From positions 1 through 64,000 of the forward strand of contig UREV01000010.1 of assembly GCA_900546925.1 (NCBI GenBank): DNA of 64,000 bases, in the 5' to 3' direction. The position numbers and the translations under genes were made by a program. The number at the start of each line of letters is the position of its first letter. Positions within the stretch are counted from its first letter, which is position 1. Source of the stretch: an uncultured Bacteroides sp. Lineage in GTDB: Bacteria; Bacteroidota; Bacteroidia; Bacteroidales; UBA932. Of this stretch, positions 52,109 to 60,886 are shown one piece after another. Below the pieces are notes generated by a model that was given only the letters and a program-made list of their open reading frames with translations, was not told where the DNA came from and did no database searches.

Positions 52109-53761
52109 TTATCCAATAAAGTACCTCATGAGTGAAGTAGGTGGAATCTGTTTGTCAGATACCGGTATGAAATAGTGAAGGAACTTGATCAGCTTATGCG
52201 CCTCGCTGTACTCCGGACAATTCTTTGGCACCGTAGCCAAAATCCTCTCGGCGTGACTGCGCAAAACCGCGAACTCCACGAGATAAGCCGAGTTGAAAAG
52301 CACATCCGCATCCTCCTGATAAGGATAAATCCACTTCACCTCAGCGCGACGCACATTCGGCCAATTCGAAATCGTCTCCTGTGCCGAAAAAGCACCCTTG
52401 TTGAAATCACGCACGATACGGCGCAGCAACCTGTTGTCGCTCGTAGGAATGCAATTATGGTCATCCAGAGAAATACTCGTAATCGTATTGATGAAAATCT
52501 TGAACTTGCCTGCATCAGGGATATTGTCCAGAAGCTTAGGATTCAGCGCATGCAATCCTTCGATAAGAAGAATAGAACCCTCATCCAGTTTCAACTTCTT
52601 TCCGTTATACTCACGAATACCACTAACAAAGTTATACTCAGGAACTTCCACAGTCTCACCGGAAATCAGCTTCATCACATCCTTCTGCAACGCGTCATGA
52701 TCCACAGTATCGAAATTGTCGAAATCATAACTGCCGTCCGGAAGCTTCGGCGTATCTACACGATTCACGAAATAATCATCCGTCGAGAATGAAATAGGAT
52801 GAAGTCCGCAAGCCATCAACTGCACACTAAGCCTCTTGCAGAACGTACTCTTGCCACTGCTCGTAGGCCCGGTAATCAACACGATTCTGACATTATTTCC
52901 CGAACGATACCTCCTGTCGATCTCCTCAGCGATCTGCACGATCTTCTTCTCCTGCAACGCCTCCGCAATCTGAATCAAATCCGTAGCCTTTCCGTCCAGA
53001 CAAGCGCGATTCACATCACCGACATTGTCCAACCCCATTATTTTATTCCATCTGATACTCTCCGCGAATACCTCGAAAGTCTTCGGCTGCTCGAAAAACG
53101 GCGCCAAATCTTCCGGGTGATGACGATTCGGGACCCTGAGGAACGCACCGCCCCTGTATGGAGTCAGGTCCCAAACCTTCAGATAACCCGCATCCGGAAC
53201 AAGCACATCATAATAATAATCAGCCGTTCCGCCCAACGTATAATAACTGATATAAACCTCGCCGCAAGTCTCCAGCAACTTCACCTTATCCATGTGCCCC
53301 AACTTTCGGAACACCTCTATCGCCTCTCCAATCGGAACCTCGTGCCTGTGGAAAGGAATCGCCTCCGCCACAATCTCCGACATTCTCTGCTTGATAAGGT
53401 CAATGTCTTCGTCGCTCAATTCTGTTCCGTCTCCCTTCTCGACACTGCAATAGAATCCCTTCGAAATAGGCCTGCGCATCATTACCTTGCAGTCAGGGAA
53501 GATGTCCAAAGTCGCCTTATAAAGAAGGAAACAAAGTGAACGGCAGTAAACATTTCTTCCGAAATAAGAACAATAATCGATGAACTCGATATCCCTATTG
53601 TTGAAGACCCTGAACTTAAGTCCCTGAGGAACATTGTTTACCAATGCGGCGATAATAGGATAAGGCTTTTCGAAATCGAACTCATCGATCATTTCGAGAA
53701 GCATGGTACCCTCTTGAAATTCCTTGAAGGTACCAGTGTTTTTACAGAAGACTCTAATCAT
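52109..53761 (-). CDS. Uridine-kinase-like nucleoside kinase with N-terminal TGS/ThrRS-like region
   Basis: A 550-residue protein. A TGS-like N-terminal domain (residues about 1-65) and a threonyl-tRNA-synthetase-like second domain with HRHEVP precede a P-loop kinase domain: Walker A GPTSSGKST at about 299-307, DDYF and a LLIEGLHALNP segment. The kinase part is uridine kinase/phosphoribulokinase-like. Proteins with this architecture are usually annotated as nucleoside kinase. The divergent neighbour upp also makes UMP, so pyrimidine salvage is plausible, but the substrate is not proven and the TGS part suggests regulation. Confidence 0.85.
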   Translation of the reverse strand: MIRVFCKNTGTFKEFQEGTMLLEMIDEFDFEKPYPIIAALVNNVPQGLKFRVFNNRDIEFIDYCSYFGRNVYCRSLCFLLYKATLDIFPDCKVMMRRPISKGFYCSVEKGDGTELSDEDIDLIKQRMSEIVAEAIPFHRHEVPIGEAIEVFRKLGHMDKVKLLETCGEVYISYYTLGGTADYYYDVLVPDAGYLKVWDLTPYRGGAFLRVPNRHHPEDLAPFFEQPKTFEVFAESIRWNKIMGLDNVGDVNRACLDGKATDLIQIAEALQEKKIVQIAEEIDRRYRSGNNVRIVLITGPTSSGKSTFCKRLSVQLMACGLHPISFSTDDYFVNRVDTPKLPDGSYDFDNFDTVDHDALQKDVMKLISGETVEVPEYNFVSGIREYNGKKLKLDEGSILLIEGLHALNPKLLDNIPDAGKFKIFINTITSISLDDHNCIPTSDNRLLRRIVRDFNKGAFSAQETISNWPNVRRAEVKWIYPYQEDADVLFNSAYLVEFAVLRSHAERILATVPKNCPEYSEAHKLIKFLHYFIPVSDKQIPPTSLMRYFIG

Positions 53762-53789
53762 AATCCGGTTTATTCGTTGGAAATTCTTA

Positions 53790-53797
53790 CAAAAATA
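53790..53797 (-). promoter_or_regulatory. -7 promoter element of the nucleoside kinase gene
   Basis: The minus strand reads TATTTTTG, 28 bases before the ATG at 53761. Confidence 0.6.
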
Positions 53798-53810
53798 GAA
53801 AAAATATGGT

Positions 53811-53818
53811 TAACTTTG
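53811..53818 (+). promoter_or_regulatory. -7 promoter element of upp
   Basis: TAACTTTG, 16 bases before the upp ATG at 53835, giving a very short leader. Confidence 0.65.
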
Positions 53819-53834
53819 AGAAAATTTTAATATA

Positions 53835-54464
53835 ATGAGCACCGTTCACGTTATAGACCATCCTATGATTCAGCATAAGCTGACTATCATGAGGGAGCAG
53901 GAAACCGGTTCTAAGGATTTCCGCGAATTGTTGAAAGAAATATCACTTTTGATGGGATATGAAATTACCAGGGACATTCCTCTGGATGATTTCGAGATCG
54001 AAACACCAATCTGCAGGATGACTGCGAAGAAAGTTTCAGGACGTAAATTGGCTATAGTGCCGATTCTCCGTGCCGGACTCGGTATGGTAGAGGGTCTGTT
54101 GACATTGGTCCCAGTCGCAAAGGTGGGACATATTGGTCTTTATCGTGATGAGAAGACTCACACTCCAGTAGTTTATTATTGCAAACTTCCGGAGGATATA
54201 AACCAGCGTATGGTTATCGTAACCGACCCGATGCTTGCCACCGGTGGAAGTTCATGCGATGCCCTTACTATGCTGAAAGAGCGTGGCTGCAACAATATCC
54301 GTCTTATGTGCCTCGTAGCTGCTCCTGAGGGAATCGCAAGAGTTCAGAAGGAGCATCCTGACGTAGATATTTATGTGGCCTCTGTAGACGACCATCTGAA
54401 CAAAGACGCCTACATCGTCCCAGGCCTCGGTGACGCCGGAGACCGTATTTTCGGTACGAAATAA
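53835..54464 (+). CDS. upp: Uracil phosphoribosyltransferase
   Basis: A 209-residue salvage enzyme making UMP from uracil and PRPP. It has [20 protein letters not shown] at the N-terminus, [12 protein letters not shown], the PRPP loop [15 protein letters not shown] and a C-terminal [13 protein letters not shown]. Length and motifs are standard. Divergent from the uridine-kinase-like gene. Confidence 0.96.
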   Translation: MSTVHVIDHPMIQHKLTIMREQETGSKDFRELLKEISLLMGYEITRDIPLDDFEIETPICRMTAKKVSGRKLAIVPILRAGLGMVEGLLTLVPVAKVGHIGLYRDEKTHTPVVYYCKLPEDINQRMVIVTDPMLATGGSSCDALTMLKERGCNNIRLMCLVAAPEGIARVQKEHPDVDIYVASVDDHLNKDAYIVPGLGDAGDRIFGTK

Positions 54465-54614
54465 TTTTGCACGTAACGAGTTTGCGGGCTTTTAGCCAGC
54501 TTCCTGCCTTTTTATCTGTTACGCAAGCCGGTCGGAGCGGATGCCCAGCGAGCGAATTGCGAAGCACCTGAGCGAGCGGACGCCGACTACGACGGCAACC
54601 ATGTTACCCCATAA

Positions 54615-54648
54615 AAAAGCGAAGATCCCGACCGAGACCTTCGCTTTT
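54615..54648. terminator. Bidirectional terminator between upp and nadE
   Basis: A 10-bp stem AAAAGCGAAG (54615-54624) / CTTCGCTTTT (54639-54648) flanked by A on the left and T on the right, so it can serve both convergent genes. Its interior GATCCCGACCGAGA echoes the start of stem-loop element 1 (51821-51834). The rest of the gap from 54465 shows no gene. Confidence 0.75.
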
Positions 54649-54689
54649 AATTATATCAGTAGGGGAGTCCGCGCCTAAGCACGACCCTG

Positions 54690-56726
54690 CTACTCCAAAT
54701 TATCCAAATCCTTCAGGAACATAGTCTTCCAAGCATCTGACGGCATACGCCAATCACCCCTCGGCGACAACGAAATAGTACCGACCTTAGGCCCGTCAGG
54801 CAGACAAGAGCGCTTAAACTGCTGATTGAAGAAACGCGTTACGAAAACACGTAACCACTTGAGTATAACGGCATTGTCATAAACCCCGGCGAAAGCCTTC
54901 TTGGCGAGGAAATAAATCTTCGAAGGCGAGAAACCGAACTTGATCATATTGAACAAGAAGAAATCGTGAAGCTCATACGGACCTACGAGATCCTCGGTAA
55001 TCTGCGAAATCTCACCGTTGCCGTCCGCAGGCTTAAGTTCCGGACTTATAGGGGTCGCCACGATGTCGAGAAGAATTTCCTTCACGCTGCGGCCGTCCTT
55101 GGCATTATTTCCGAAACGGTTGTCAGCCGCCCACTCGACGATATGTTTCACCAAAGTCTTTGGAATACTTGCATTTACGCCATACATTGACATATGGTCG
55201 CCATTGTACGTGGCCCATCCGAGCGCAAGTTCCGACAAATCGCCGGTGCCGACCACGATGCCCCCGTTCTTGTTCGCCACATCCATAAGGATCTGCGTGC
55301 GCTCTCGCGCCTGCGAGTTCTCGTAAGTGGTATCTGTCAATGCCGGATTATGTCCGATGTCTTCGAAGTGCTGGGCAACAGCCTTTCCGATAGGAATTTC
55401 CATCGCTGTTACACCGAGAGCGTCCATCAAATCCTGAGCATTCGAACGAGTCCTGGTAGAAGTACCGAGACCTGGCATGGTGATACCTATGATACGCTTC
55501 CTGTCCCAGCCGAGTTTATCGAAAGCAAGAGCTGTGACGATGAGCGCCAACGTGCTGTCCAAACCACCGGAAATACCTATAACCGCTGTCTTGCAGTTAA
55601 TGTGGGAAAGTCTTGTGACAAGTCCCATTACCTGAATATCAGTGATTTCCTTGCATCGCCAATCCCTTTCTTCCAAAGTGGCAGGGACGAATGGGCGTGG
55701 ATTTATCGAGTTATATAACTTCTCTTCGAAATTCGTATCTGCACCATCGCCTGCCTGGATCTTCACGTAGCGGCGGTTGTTGTCGCTGTCACGTGTTCCA
55801 TCGGGAGAAATCGTATGGAAAGTATTCACCTTCTGCCGCTGATCCTCGAGACGTTTGATGTCGATGTCGGCCTTAATCATGGAGTTCTTTATCTGGAAAC
55901 GCTCATTCTCCGCCAGTAAACTGCCGTTTTCGTAGATGAGTGCTGCACCAGGATAAACGACATCTTGAGTAGACTCGCCGAAGCCGCATGAACAGTAAAT
56001 GTATGCGCATAACACTCTGGCACTCAGCTGACCTACACGCAACTTGCGGTACTCGTTCTTCATGAGAACCTCGTTACTTGCAGACAAGTTTATGATAAGG
56101 TCTGCGCCTGCCAATGCCTGATAAGACGATGGCGGAATCGGGGTCCAGAGGTCCTCGCAAATCTCCACTCCGAATGTGGCTTTGCCCACAGTGAAAAGGA
56201 GGTTAGGATAGATGTTCACCTGGCCTCCGGCGTAGTTTATGATATCACCGGCCACGCGGTTATAACAGCTCTTTCCGTCATCGTGAAGCTTACCTGTTCC
56301 CTTATCAGATTTATTCAGGAAATCAGCACCTGAAGAGAACCACCTCGACTCATAGAACTCCCCATAAGTCGGCAGATATATCTTAGGTACTATACCCCTG
56401 AGGCTACCATTTTGTATTACTGCTGCACAGTTGTATAAATGTCCGTTTGCATATACCGGGACACCTGCGACCATTGTAAGTTTCCTGCCTCTGGAAAATG
56501 CCTTCAGCTTCTTGATACCATCTTCCGCCTTACGGATGAGCAATTCCTGTCCGAACAAGTCTCCGCAAGTATATCCCGTCACTGAAAGTTCAGGGAATGC
56601 TATTATGGAAACATCATCATTCTCAGCTTCTTCTGCCAATTTGCACATCTCTTCGACATTGGCATCCACATCCGCGACCTTTACTACCGGCACGGCCGCC
56701 GCCACCCTGATAAATCCGTAGTCCAT
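54690..56726 (-). CDS. nadE: Glutamine-dependent NAD+ synthetase
   Basis: A 678-residue bifunctional enzyme. An N-terminal nitrilase-type glutaminase domain (FPELSVTGYTCGD with the catalytic Glu, KIYLPTYGEFYE with the Lys, EICEDLW with the Cys) supplies ammonia to the C-terminal NAD synthase domain, which has the PP-loop GISGGLDSTLAL. The ATG at 56726 shares one base with the preceding stop (TGATG); a GTG one codon earlier is possible. Last gene of a three-gene operon with purine phosphorylase and MTA/SAH deaminase. Confidence 0.95.
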   Translation of the reverse strand: MDYGFIRVAAAVPVVKVADVDANVEEMCKLAEEAENDDVSIIAFPELSVTGYTCGDLFGQELLIRKAEDGIKKLKAFSRGRKLTMVAGVPVYANGHLYNCAAVIQNGSLRGIVPKIYLPTYGEFYESRWFSSGADFLNKSDKGTGKLHDDGKSCYNRVAGDIINYAGGQVNIYPNLLFTVGKATFGVEICEDLWTPIPPSSYQALAGADLIINLSASNEVLMKNEYRKLRVGQLSARVLCAYIYCSCGFGESTQDVVYPGAALIYENGSLLAENERFQIKNSMIKADIDIKRLEDQRQKVNTFHTISPDGTRDSDNNRRYVKIQAGDGADTNFEEKLYNSINPRPFVPATLEERDWRCKEITDIQVMGLVTRLSHINCKTAVIGISGGLDSTLALIVTALAFDKLGWDRKRIIGITMPGLGTSTRTRSNAQDLMDALGVTAMEIPIGKAVAQHFEDIGHNPALTDTTYENSQARERTQILMDVANKNGGIVVGTGDLSELALGWATYNGDHMSMYGVNASIPKTLVKHIVEWAADNRFGNNAKDGRSVKEILLDIVATPISPELKPADGNGEISQITEDLVGPYELHDFFLFNMIKFGFSPSKIYFLAKKAFAGVYDNAVILKWLRVFVTRFFNQQFKRSCLPDGPKVGTISLSPRGDWRMPSDAWKTMFLKDLDNLE

Positions 56727-57553
56727 CACAAAAATTCGATAAGTTTAGTGAATATGTATGTCATCTTGTCGGTAGCAGCGTCTGCAGCTTTCACGACATC
56801 ATCGCCGTCATTTTTATAATCAGCAGCGAATTCCTTCTGTGCAGCATTGGTAATGACAGACATTCCGAATACAGGAATCTCTGAGTGGCGGGCCACGATA
56901 ACCTCAGGCACGGTACTCATTCCTGCAGCATCTGCTCCGATAGTGCGGAAGAAATGCCACTCGGCAGGAGTCTCGTATGAAGGGCCTGAACTTGCGATGT
57001 AAACGCCCTCACGCAGACTTATGCCTGCTTCTTCTGCGATTTCCTTTGCTTTGGCTATCAGTCTTCCATCGTAAGGATGTGTCATGTCTGGGAATCTCGG
57101 TCCGAACTCATCCATATTAGGTCCGATGAGAGGATTTGTGATCATATTGATGTGATCCTTGATGATCATGAGATCGCCTACCTTGAAGTCGAAATTTATT
57201 CCTCCTGCGGCGTTGGAAACGAACAAGTAGCTGATTCCCAATACTTTCATGACGCGGATAGGAAGTGTTACGAGGTCCATAGGGTAGCCCTCATAAAAAT
57301 GAATGCGGCCCTGCATGGCTATTACGAATTTTCCTCCGAGTTCACCCGCGATGAAATTGCCTTTATGTCCGATAGCTGTAGATACAGGGAATCCGGGAAT
57401 ATCTTTGTAAGGAATAGTGATAGGATTCTGTATCTGGTCTGCCAGTTTACCGAGACCGCTGCCCAAGACGATTCCCGCGACAGGGACTTTGCCGCCGAGA
57501 TAACTTTTCACGTACTCGGCAGCTTTATAAATTCTTTCAATTCTAGTATCCAT
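56726..57553 (-). CDS. Purine nucleoside phosphorylase
   Basis: A 275-residue family-2 (trimeric) purine nucleoside phosphorylase: VLGSGLG (29-35) binds phosphate, [17 protein letters not shown] and [13 protein letters not shown] follow, and the late VITNAAQ holds the purine-contacting Asn. It splits inosine, guanosine and possibly methylthioinosine to base and ribose-1-phosphate. It follows the deaminase by 12 bases, so product handover (MTA or adenosine to the inosine analogue, then to hypoxanthine) is likely. Confidence 0.93.
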   Translation of the reverse strand: MDTRIERIYKAAEYVKSYLGGKVPVAGIVLGSGLGKLADQIQNPITIPYKDIPGFPVSTAIGHKGNFIAGELGGKFVIAMQGRIHFYEGYPMDLVTLPIRVMKVLGISYLFVSNAAGGINFDFKVGDLMIIKDHINMITNPLIGPNMDEFGPRFPDMTHPYDGRLIAKAKEIAEEAGISLREGVYIASSGPSYETPAEWHFFRTIGADAAGMSTVPEVIVARHSEIPVFGMSVITNAAQKEFAADYKNDGDDVVKAADAATDKMTYIFTKLIEFL

Positions 57554-57565
57554 AATATGTTGATT

Positions 57566-58840
57566 CTAAATGATTTTTGCAATTTGTTCTTTGGCATTGG
57601 CCAAAATAGCGGCCTCATCCTTAATTTTCCGGCCTCTCATCACGAAGCGCCCGTCGGCGATGAGTGATTCGATGCAGTCGCTGTGCGCCGAATAGATGAG
57701 ATTCGGGAGAAATCCTCCCGGTGAGAGGAAGAAGGTGTTTTCGGTGTTGACGATGCTGATATCCGCCAGTTTGCCCTCTTCGAGACGGCCTGCAGGTATG
57801 CCGAGCGCATCGGCTCCGTTCGCTGTCGCGAGTTTGATGAGTTCGTCTGTCGGCAGCGCCTTCGGGTCGTTTCTCCAGGCTTTTTGGAACAATGCCGATG
57901 TTTTCATGGCTTCCAGCATATCCAGATTATTGGAAGAAGCGCATCCGTCAGTACCGATACAGACATTCGCACCCGCGTCACGTAACTCATTGTACAAGAA
58001 CTTATAACCTGAGCTGAGCTTCGCGTTCGAGTTTATATTGTGTACGCAATTGACTTTACGTTCTCCTAGAATTTTCACGTCATTCTCGCTGAGCCACAGA
58101 GTGTGGGCGGCGATGGTGTCCGGCCCCAATATCCCGAGCCTGTCCAAGTACTCGACAGGGGAGAGTCCTCCGTGCTGAGCTTTGCAGTCTTCGATTTCTT
58201 TCTGTGTCTCCGAAACGTGAATATGGATTTTCAGATGGTTCTTTTCTGCGAACTCCTTAGCCCATAGCATCAGTTCTTCGCTTGTGGAATATACGGCGTG
58301 GATGCTCATCAGGAAAAGGCTGTTGTCATGACGTCCGAGATAAGATTCGAAGAATTTCATGCACTGGTCTTTCTGTCTTTCGGCTTCTTCCTTGTCGTTG
58401 TGATCCAGTGTTACATAAGAGATTGCTGCTCTGATACCCATTTCGGCAGCCGCCTTTTTCGCGGCGTAACTATGCCAATACTGATCGTTGAAAGTGGTGG
58501 TTCCGGTGCGGATCATTTCCACGCATGCCGCCTTAGTGCTCCAATATATGAATTCCTCGTCGATTTTCGACTCCACCTTCCAGATCCGGTCGATCCAATC
58601 GCTGAACGCAATATCTTCACCGATGCCCCTCATAAGTGCCATCCCGGCATGAGTATGCATGTTCACGAATCCCGGAAGAGCTGTTTTTCCAGTACAATCC
58701 ACGACTTCCACGCCCGATGCTATCGCATGTTCTTCGCCAATGCTGCCGGCCGGAATTATCTTTCTAATGTGCTGTCCATCTATGTGTATATCGGATTTTA
58801 CTCCGTTGCAGATGATGTTCTTAAGTAATATTGCACTCAT
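57566..58840 (-). CDS. mtaD: 5-methylthioadenosine/S-adenosylhomocysteine deaminase
   Basis: A 424-residue amidohydrolase of the MtaD/TRZ/ATZ group. Metal ligands H62 and H64 (MHTHAGMALMRG), a later HVSE and HTLW, and CIGTDGCASSNNLDM with the catalytic Asp are all present. It deaminates methylthioadenosine, S-adenosylhomocysteine or adenosine to inosine-type products. I chose the ATG at 58840; an in-frame TTG at 58876 adds a charged 12-residue tail not expected in the family. First gene of the operon with PNP and nadE. Confidence 0.9.
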   Translation of the reverse strand: MSAILLKNIICNGVKSDIHIDGQHIRKIIPAGSIGEEHAIASGVEVVDCTGKTALPGFVNMHTHAGMALMRGIGEDIAFSDWIDRIWKVESKIDEEFIYWSTKAACVEMIRTGTTTFNDQYWHSYAAKKAAAEMGIRAAISYVTLDHNDKEEAERQKDQCMKFFESYLGRHDNSLFLMSIHAVYSTSEELMLWAKEFAEKNHLKIHIHVSETQKEIEDCKAQHGGLSPVEYLDRLGILGPDTIAAHTLWLSENDVKILGERKVNCVHNINSNAKLSSGYKFLYNELRDAGANVCIGTDGCASSNNLDMLEAMKTSALFQKAWRNDPKALPTDELIKLATANGADALGIPAGRLEEGKLADISIVNTENTFFLSPGGFLPNLIYSAHSDCIESLIADGRFVMRGRKIKDEAAILANAKEQIAKII

Positions 58841-58892
58841 CTTTCTCTCAATATTTTCAGGTGTCCTACGCCTCAAGTCTTGTTAAACTTCC

Positions 58893-58900
58893 CAAATGTA
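58893..58900 (-). promoter_or_regulatory. -7 promoter element of the mtaD operon
   Basis: The minus strand reads TACATTTG, 52 bases before the ATG at 58840. The rest of the 246-bp gap to the DUF3276 gene shows no reading frame. Confidence 0.55.
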
Positions 58901-59086
58901 ACTAATTTTTTCATATTTGTGTGAGAATCCAACTAAAAAATGCTTTTTTGTCACAGTATGTTTATACCTATAATTTATAAGGGAGTCTGATTGCTTCTCA
59001 CCGGAAACTATAGACGACGAAAAAAGAGGACAACTTTAAAGCCTTTTGGACTTTTCAGTCATCCTCCGTCATTCCTGAAAGACGTT

Positions 59087-59455
59087 TCAGAATACGTCCG
59101 GATCTTTCACTGAATCATTTTCCTGACCTTCGTCTTCGTGCTGAAAGCGCCTGTCTGAGATAGGTTCACCTTTCAGGCATTTGGTCTTGATATATTCAAC
59201 GGCCTCCTCGAGTCCTTCTGCAAACTTCTCGAAGTCCTCTTTATAAAGGAATATCTTATGTTTGTCATAAGAGTAGCGTCCGTCCTGCTCGATTCTTCTC
59301 TTGCTCTCAGTGATTGTAAGATAAAAATCGTTGTTACCCTTAGTGGATTTAACATCAAAGAAGTAAGTCCTCTTGCCTGCTCTCACCGGTTTTGAATAAA
59401 TCTCATCTCCGGAACGTTCGTGGGAATACCCACTTTCAAAATCTTCGTTGTACAT
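59087..59455 (-). CDS. DUF3276 PUR-alpha-like nucleic-acid-binding protein
   Basis: A 122-residue protein with a single PUR repeat-like fold: EIYSKPVRAGKRTYFFDVKSTK, then YLTITESKR and a helix LEEAVEYIKTK. Bacteroidetes members bind single-stranded purine-rich DNA and RNA; the cellular role is not settled. The C-terminus is acidic. Divergent from nusB with both promoters in the 85-bp gap. Confidence 0.88.
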   Translation of the reverse strand: MYNEDFESGYSHERSGDEIYSKPVRAGKRTYFFDVKSTKGNNDFYLTITESKRRIEQDGRYSYDKHKIFLYKEDFEKFAEGLEEAVEYIKTKCLKGEPISDRRFQHEDEGQENDSVKDPDVF

Positions 59456-59480
59456 ATCTCCCTTTTTCTGATTTATTTAT

Positions 59481-59488
59481 CAAATATA
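59481..59488 (-). promoter_or_regulatory. -7 promoter element of the DUF3276 gene
   Basis: The minus strand reads TATATTTG, 25 bases before the ATG at 59455. Confidence 0.65.
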
Positions 59489-59511
59489 AGGATAATTCTG
59501 AAAAATGATAT

Positions 59512-59519
59512 TATATTTG
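59512..59519 (+). promoter_or_regulatory. -7 promoter element of the nusB operon
   Basis: TATATTTG, 21 bases before the nusB ATG at 59541. Confidence 0.65.
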
Positions 59520-59540
59520 AGGAAAATTTGACATAACAAT

Positions 59541-60512
59541 ATGCTAAGCAGAAGAATTTTGAGGATAAAAGCCTTTAAAGTGCTCTACGGATACTCTGTT
59601 ACGAACGATATGACACTTGATGAGGCCATGAAAGAATTGGATCTTTCATTCGAGGCGACAAGGGATCTTTACTTGTTTATGCTTGCTATAATTTCACCAC
59701 TTACTAAGGAAGCCCGCAACAGAATTGAGCTGGCCAAGACCAAGTTCCATCCTACCGAGGAGGACTTGAATCCAAATACGAAATTTGCAGACAACAAGCT
59801 GGCACAGTATTTTGACAATGATCCTGATTTTCAGAAAATATTGAAGAAAAAAGAACTTTCATGGGATAACTATGATATTCTAGTGAAATCTGTTCTGGAT
59901 TCCATTAAAGGGAAGCAGTATTTCGTCAAATATATGGAGTCCGAAGAGCGCTCATTGAAAGAGGATTGCAAACTTTTCACCAGAATTTTTGAGGAAGAGT
60001 TTGTCGATAACGCACAGCTTGCAGCTATCCTGGAGGATATGAATATGTACTGGATAGATGACTTGGCATATGATTTGACATTCTGTTGCAGAACTTTGGA
60101 TGACCTCGCTGCCGGAGAGCAGTGGCACATGCCGGTTCTTTATATGAGCGATATGAAACGCAAGAAAGACCCGTCTGCAGATTTGCAGAGCGACAACGTG
60201 TTCGTACACAGACTTCTTAAAAATGCGTTCGCGGGATATAAAGGATATTTCGACAGAATTACCGCGGCGGTGAAGGGCTGGGAAGCTGACCGTCTGAACT
60301 CTATTGACATCGCTCTCGTAGTCTTGGGACTTGCAGAGGTGGAGAGTTTTCCTGAGATACCTGTTAAAGTTACACTGAACGAGTACGTGGAAATTTCCAA
60401 ATTCTACAGCCTCCCCAAGAGCAGTTCATTTGTGAACGGCTTGTTGGACAGACTCATAGCTCAGATGCGTGAGGAAGGAAAGATAGTGAAAACCGGTACA
60501 GGTTTAAATTAA
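59541..60512 (+). CDS. nusB: Transcription antitermination factor NusB (long form)
   Basis: A 323-residue protein whose ends match NusB: N-terminal LSRRILRIKAFKVLYGY and C-terminal LNSIDIALVVLGLAEVESFPEIPVKVTLNEYVEISKFY...SFVNGLLD. NusB of most bacteria has 130-150 residues; Bacteroidetes carry an insertion of about 160 residues between the N- and C-terminal helices, as here. It binds boxA RNA with S10 in rRNA antitermination. First gene of an operon with yajC, a YbbR-like gene, coaE, a DUF5606 gene and rimO. Confidence 0.93.
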   Translation: MLSRRILRIKAFKVLYGYSVTNDMTLDEAMKELDLSFEATRDLYLFMLAIISPLTKEARNRIELAKTKFHPTEEDLNPNTKFADNKLAQYFDNDPDFQKILKKKELSWDNYDILVKSVLDSIKGKQYFVKYMESEERSLKEDCKLFTRIFEEEFVDNAQLAAILEDMNMYWIDDLAYDLTFCCRTLDDLAAGEQWHMPVLYMSDMKRKKDPSADLQSDNVFVHRLLKNAFAGYKGYFDRITAAVKGWEADRLNSIDIALVVLGLAEVESFPEIPVKVTLNEYVEISKFYSLPKSSSFVNGLLDRLIAQMREEGKIVKTGTGLN

Positions 60513-60535
60513 ACTGATATTAACTTTTTATAATT

Positions 60536-60853
60536 ATGAATATTCTTACATTAGTTTTGCAGACACAGCCGGCTCCACAGGGCGCAGGTTGGTCTATGTG
60601 GATTATGCTTGCACTTATTTTCGTAATTATGTGGTTCTTCATGATTCGTCCACAGCGCAAGCAGCAGAAAGAGCTTGAGAAATTCCGCAACGCTCTTAAG
60701 AAAGGTGATAAAGTCGTTACCATCGGCGGTATCTATGGTACTGTAGATGAAATCAAGGATAGAACTGTCCTCATTAAAGTGGACGGAGACACAAAGCTCC
60801 GTGTGGACAAGAATTCTCTTGTGAAGGATTTCTCTGAAACTCAGCAGCAGTAA
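60536..60853 (+). CDS. yajC: Preprotein translocase subunit YajC
   Basis: A 105-residue Sec accessory protein with one N-terminal membrane helix (WSMWIMLALIFVIMWFFMIRPQRKQQKE) followed by a basic turn and the KGDKVVTIGGIYGTVDEI domain. It associates with SecDF-YidC. It lies 23 bases after nusB. Confidence 0.95.
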   Translation: MNILTLVLQTQPAPQGAGWSMWIMLALIFVIMWFFMIRPQRKQQKELEKFRNALKKGDKVVTIGGIYGTVDEIKDRTVLIKVDGDTKLRVDKNSLVKDFSETQQQ

Positions 60854-60886
60854 TCCGTAAGTTCCGGCTTTGAATAGTTTAAGGTA

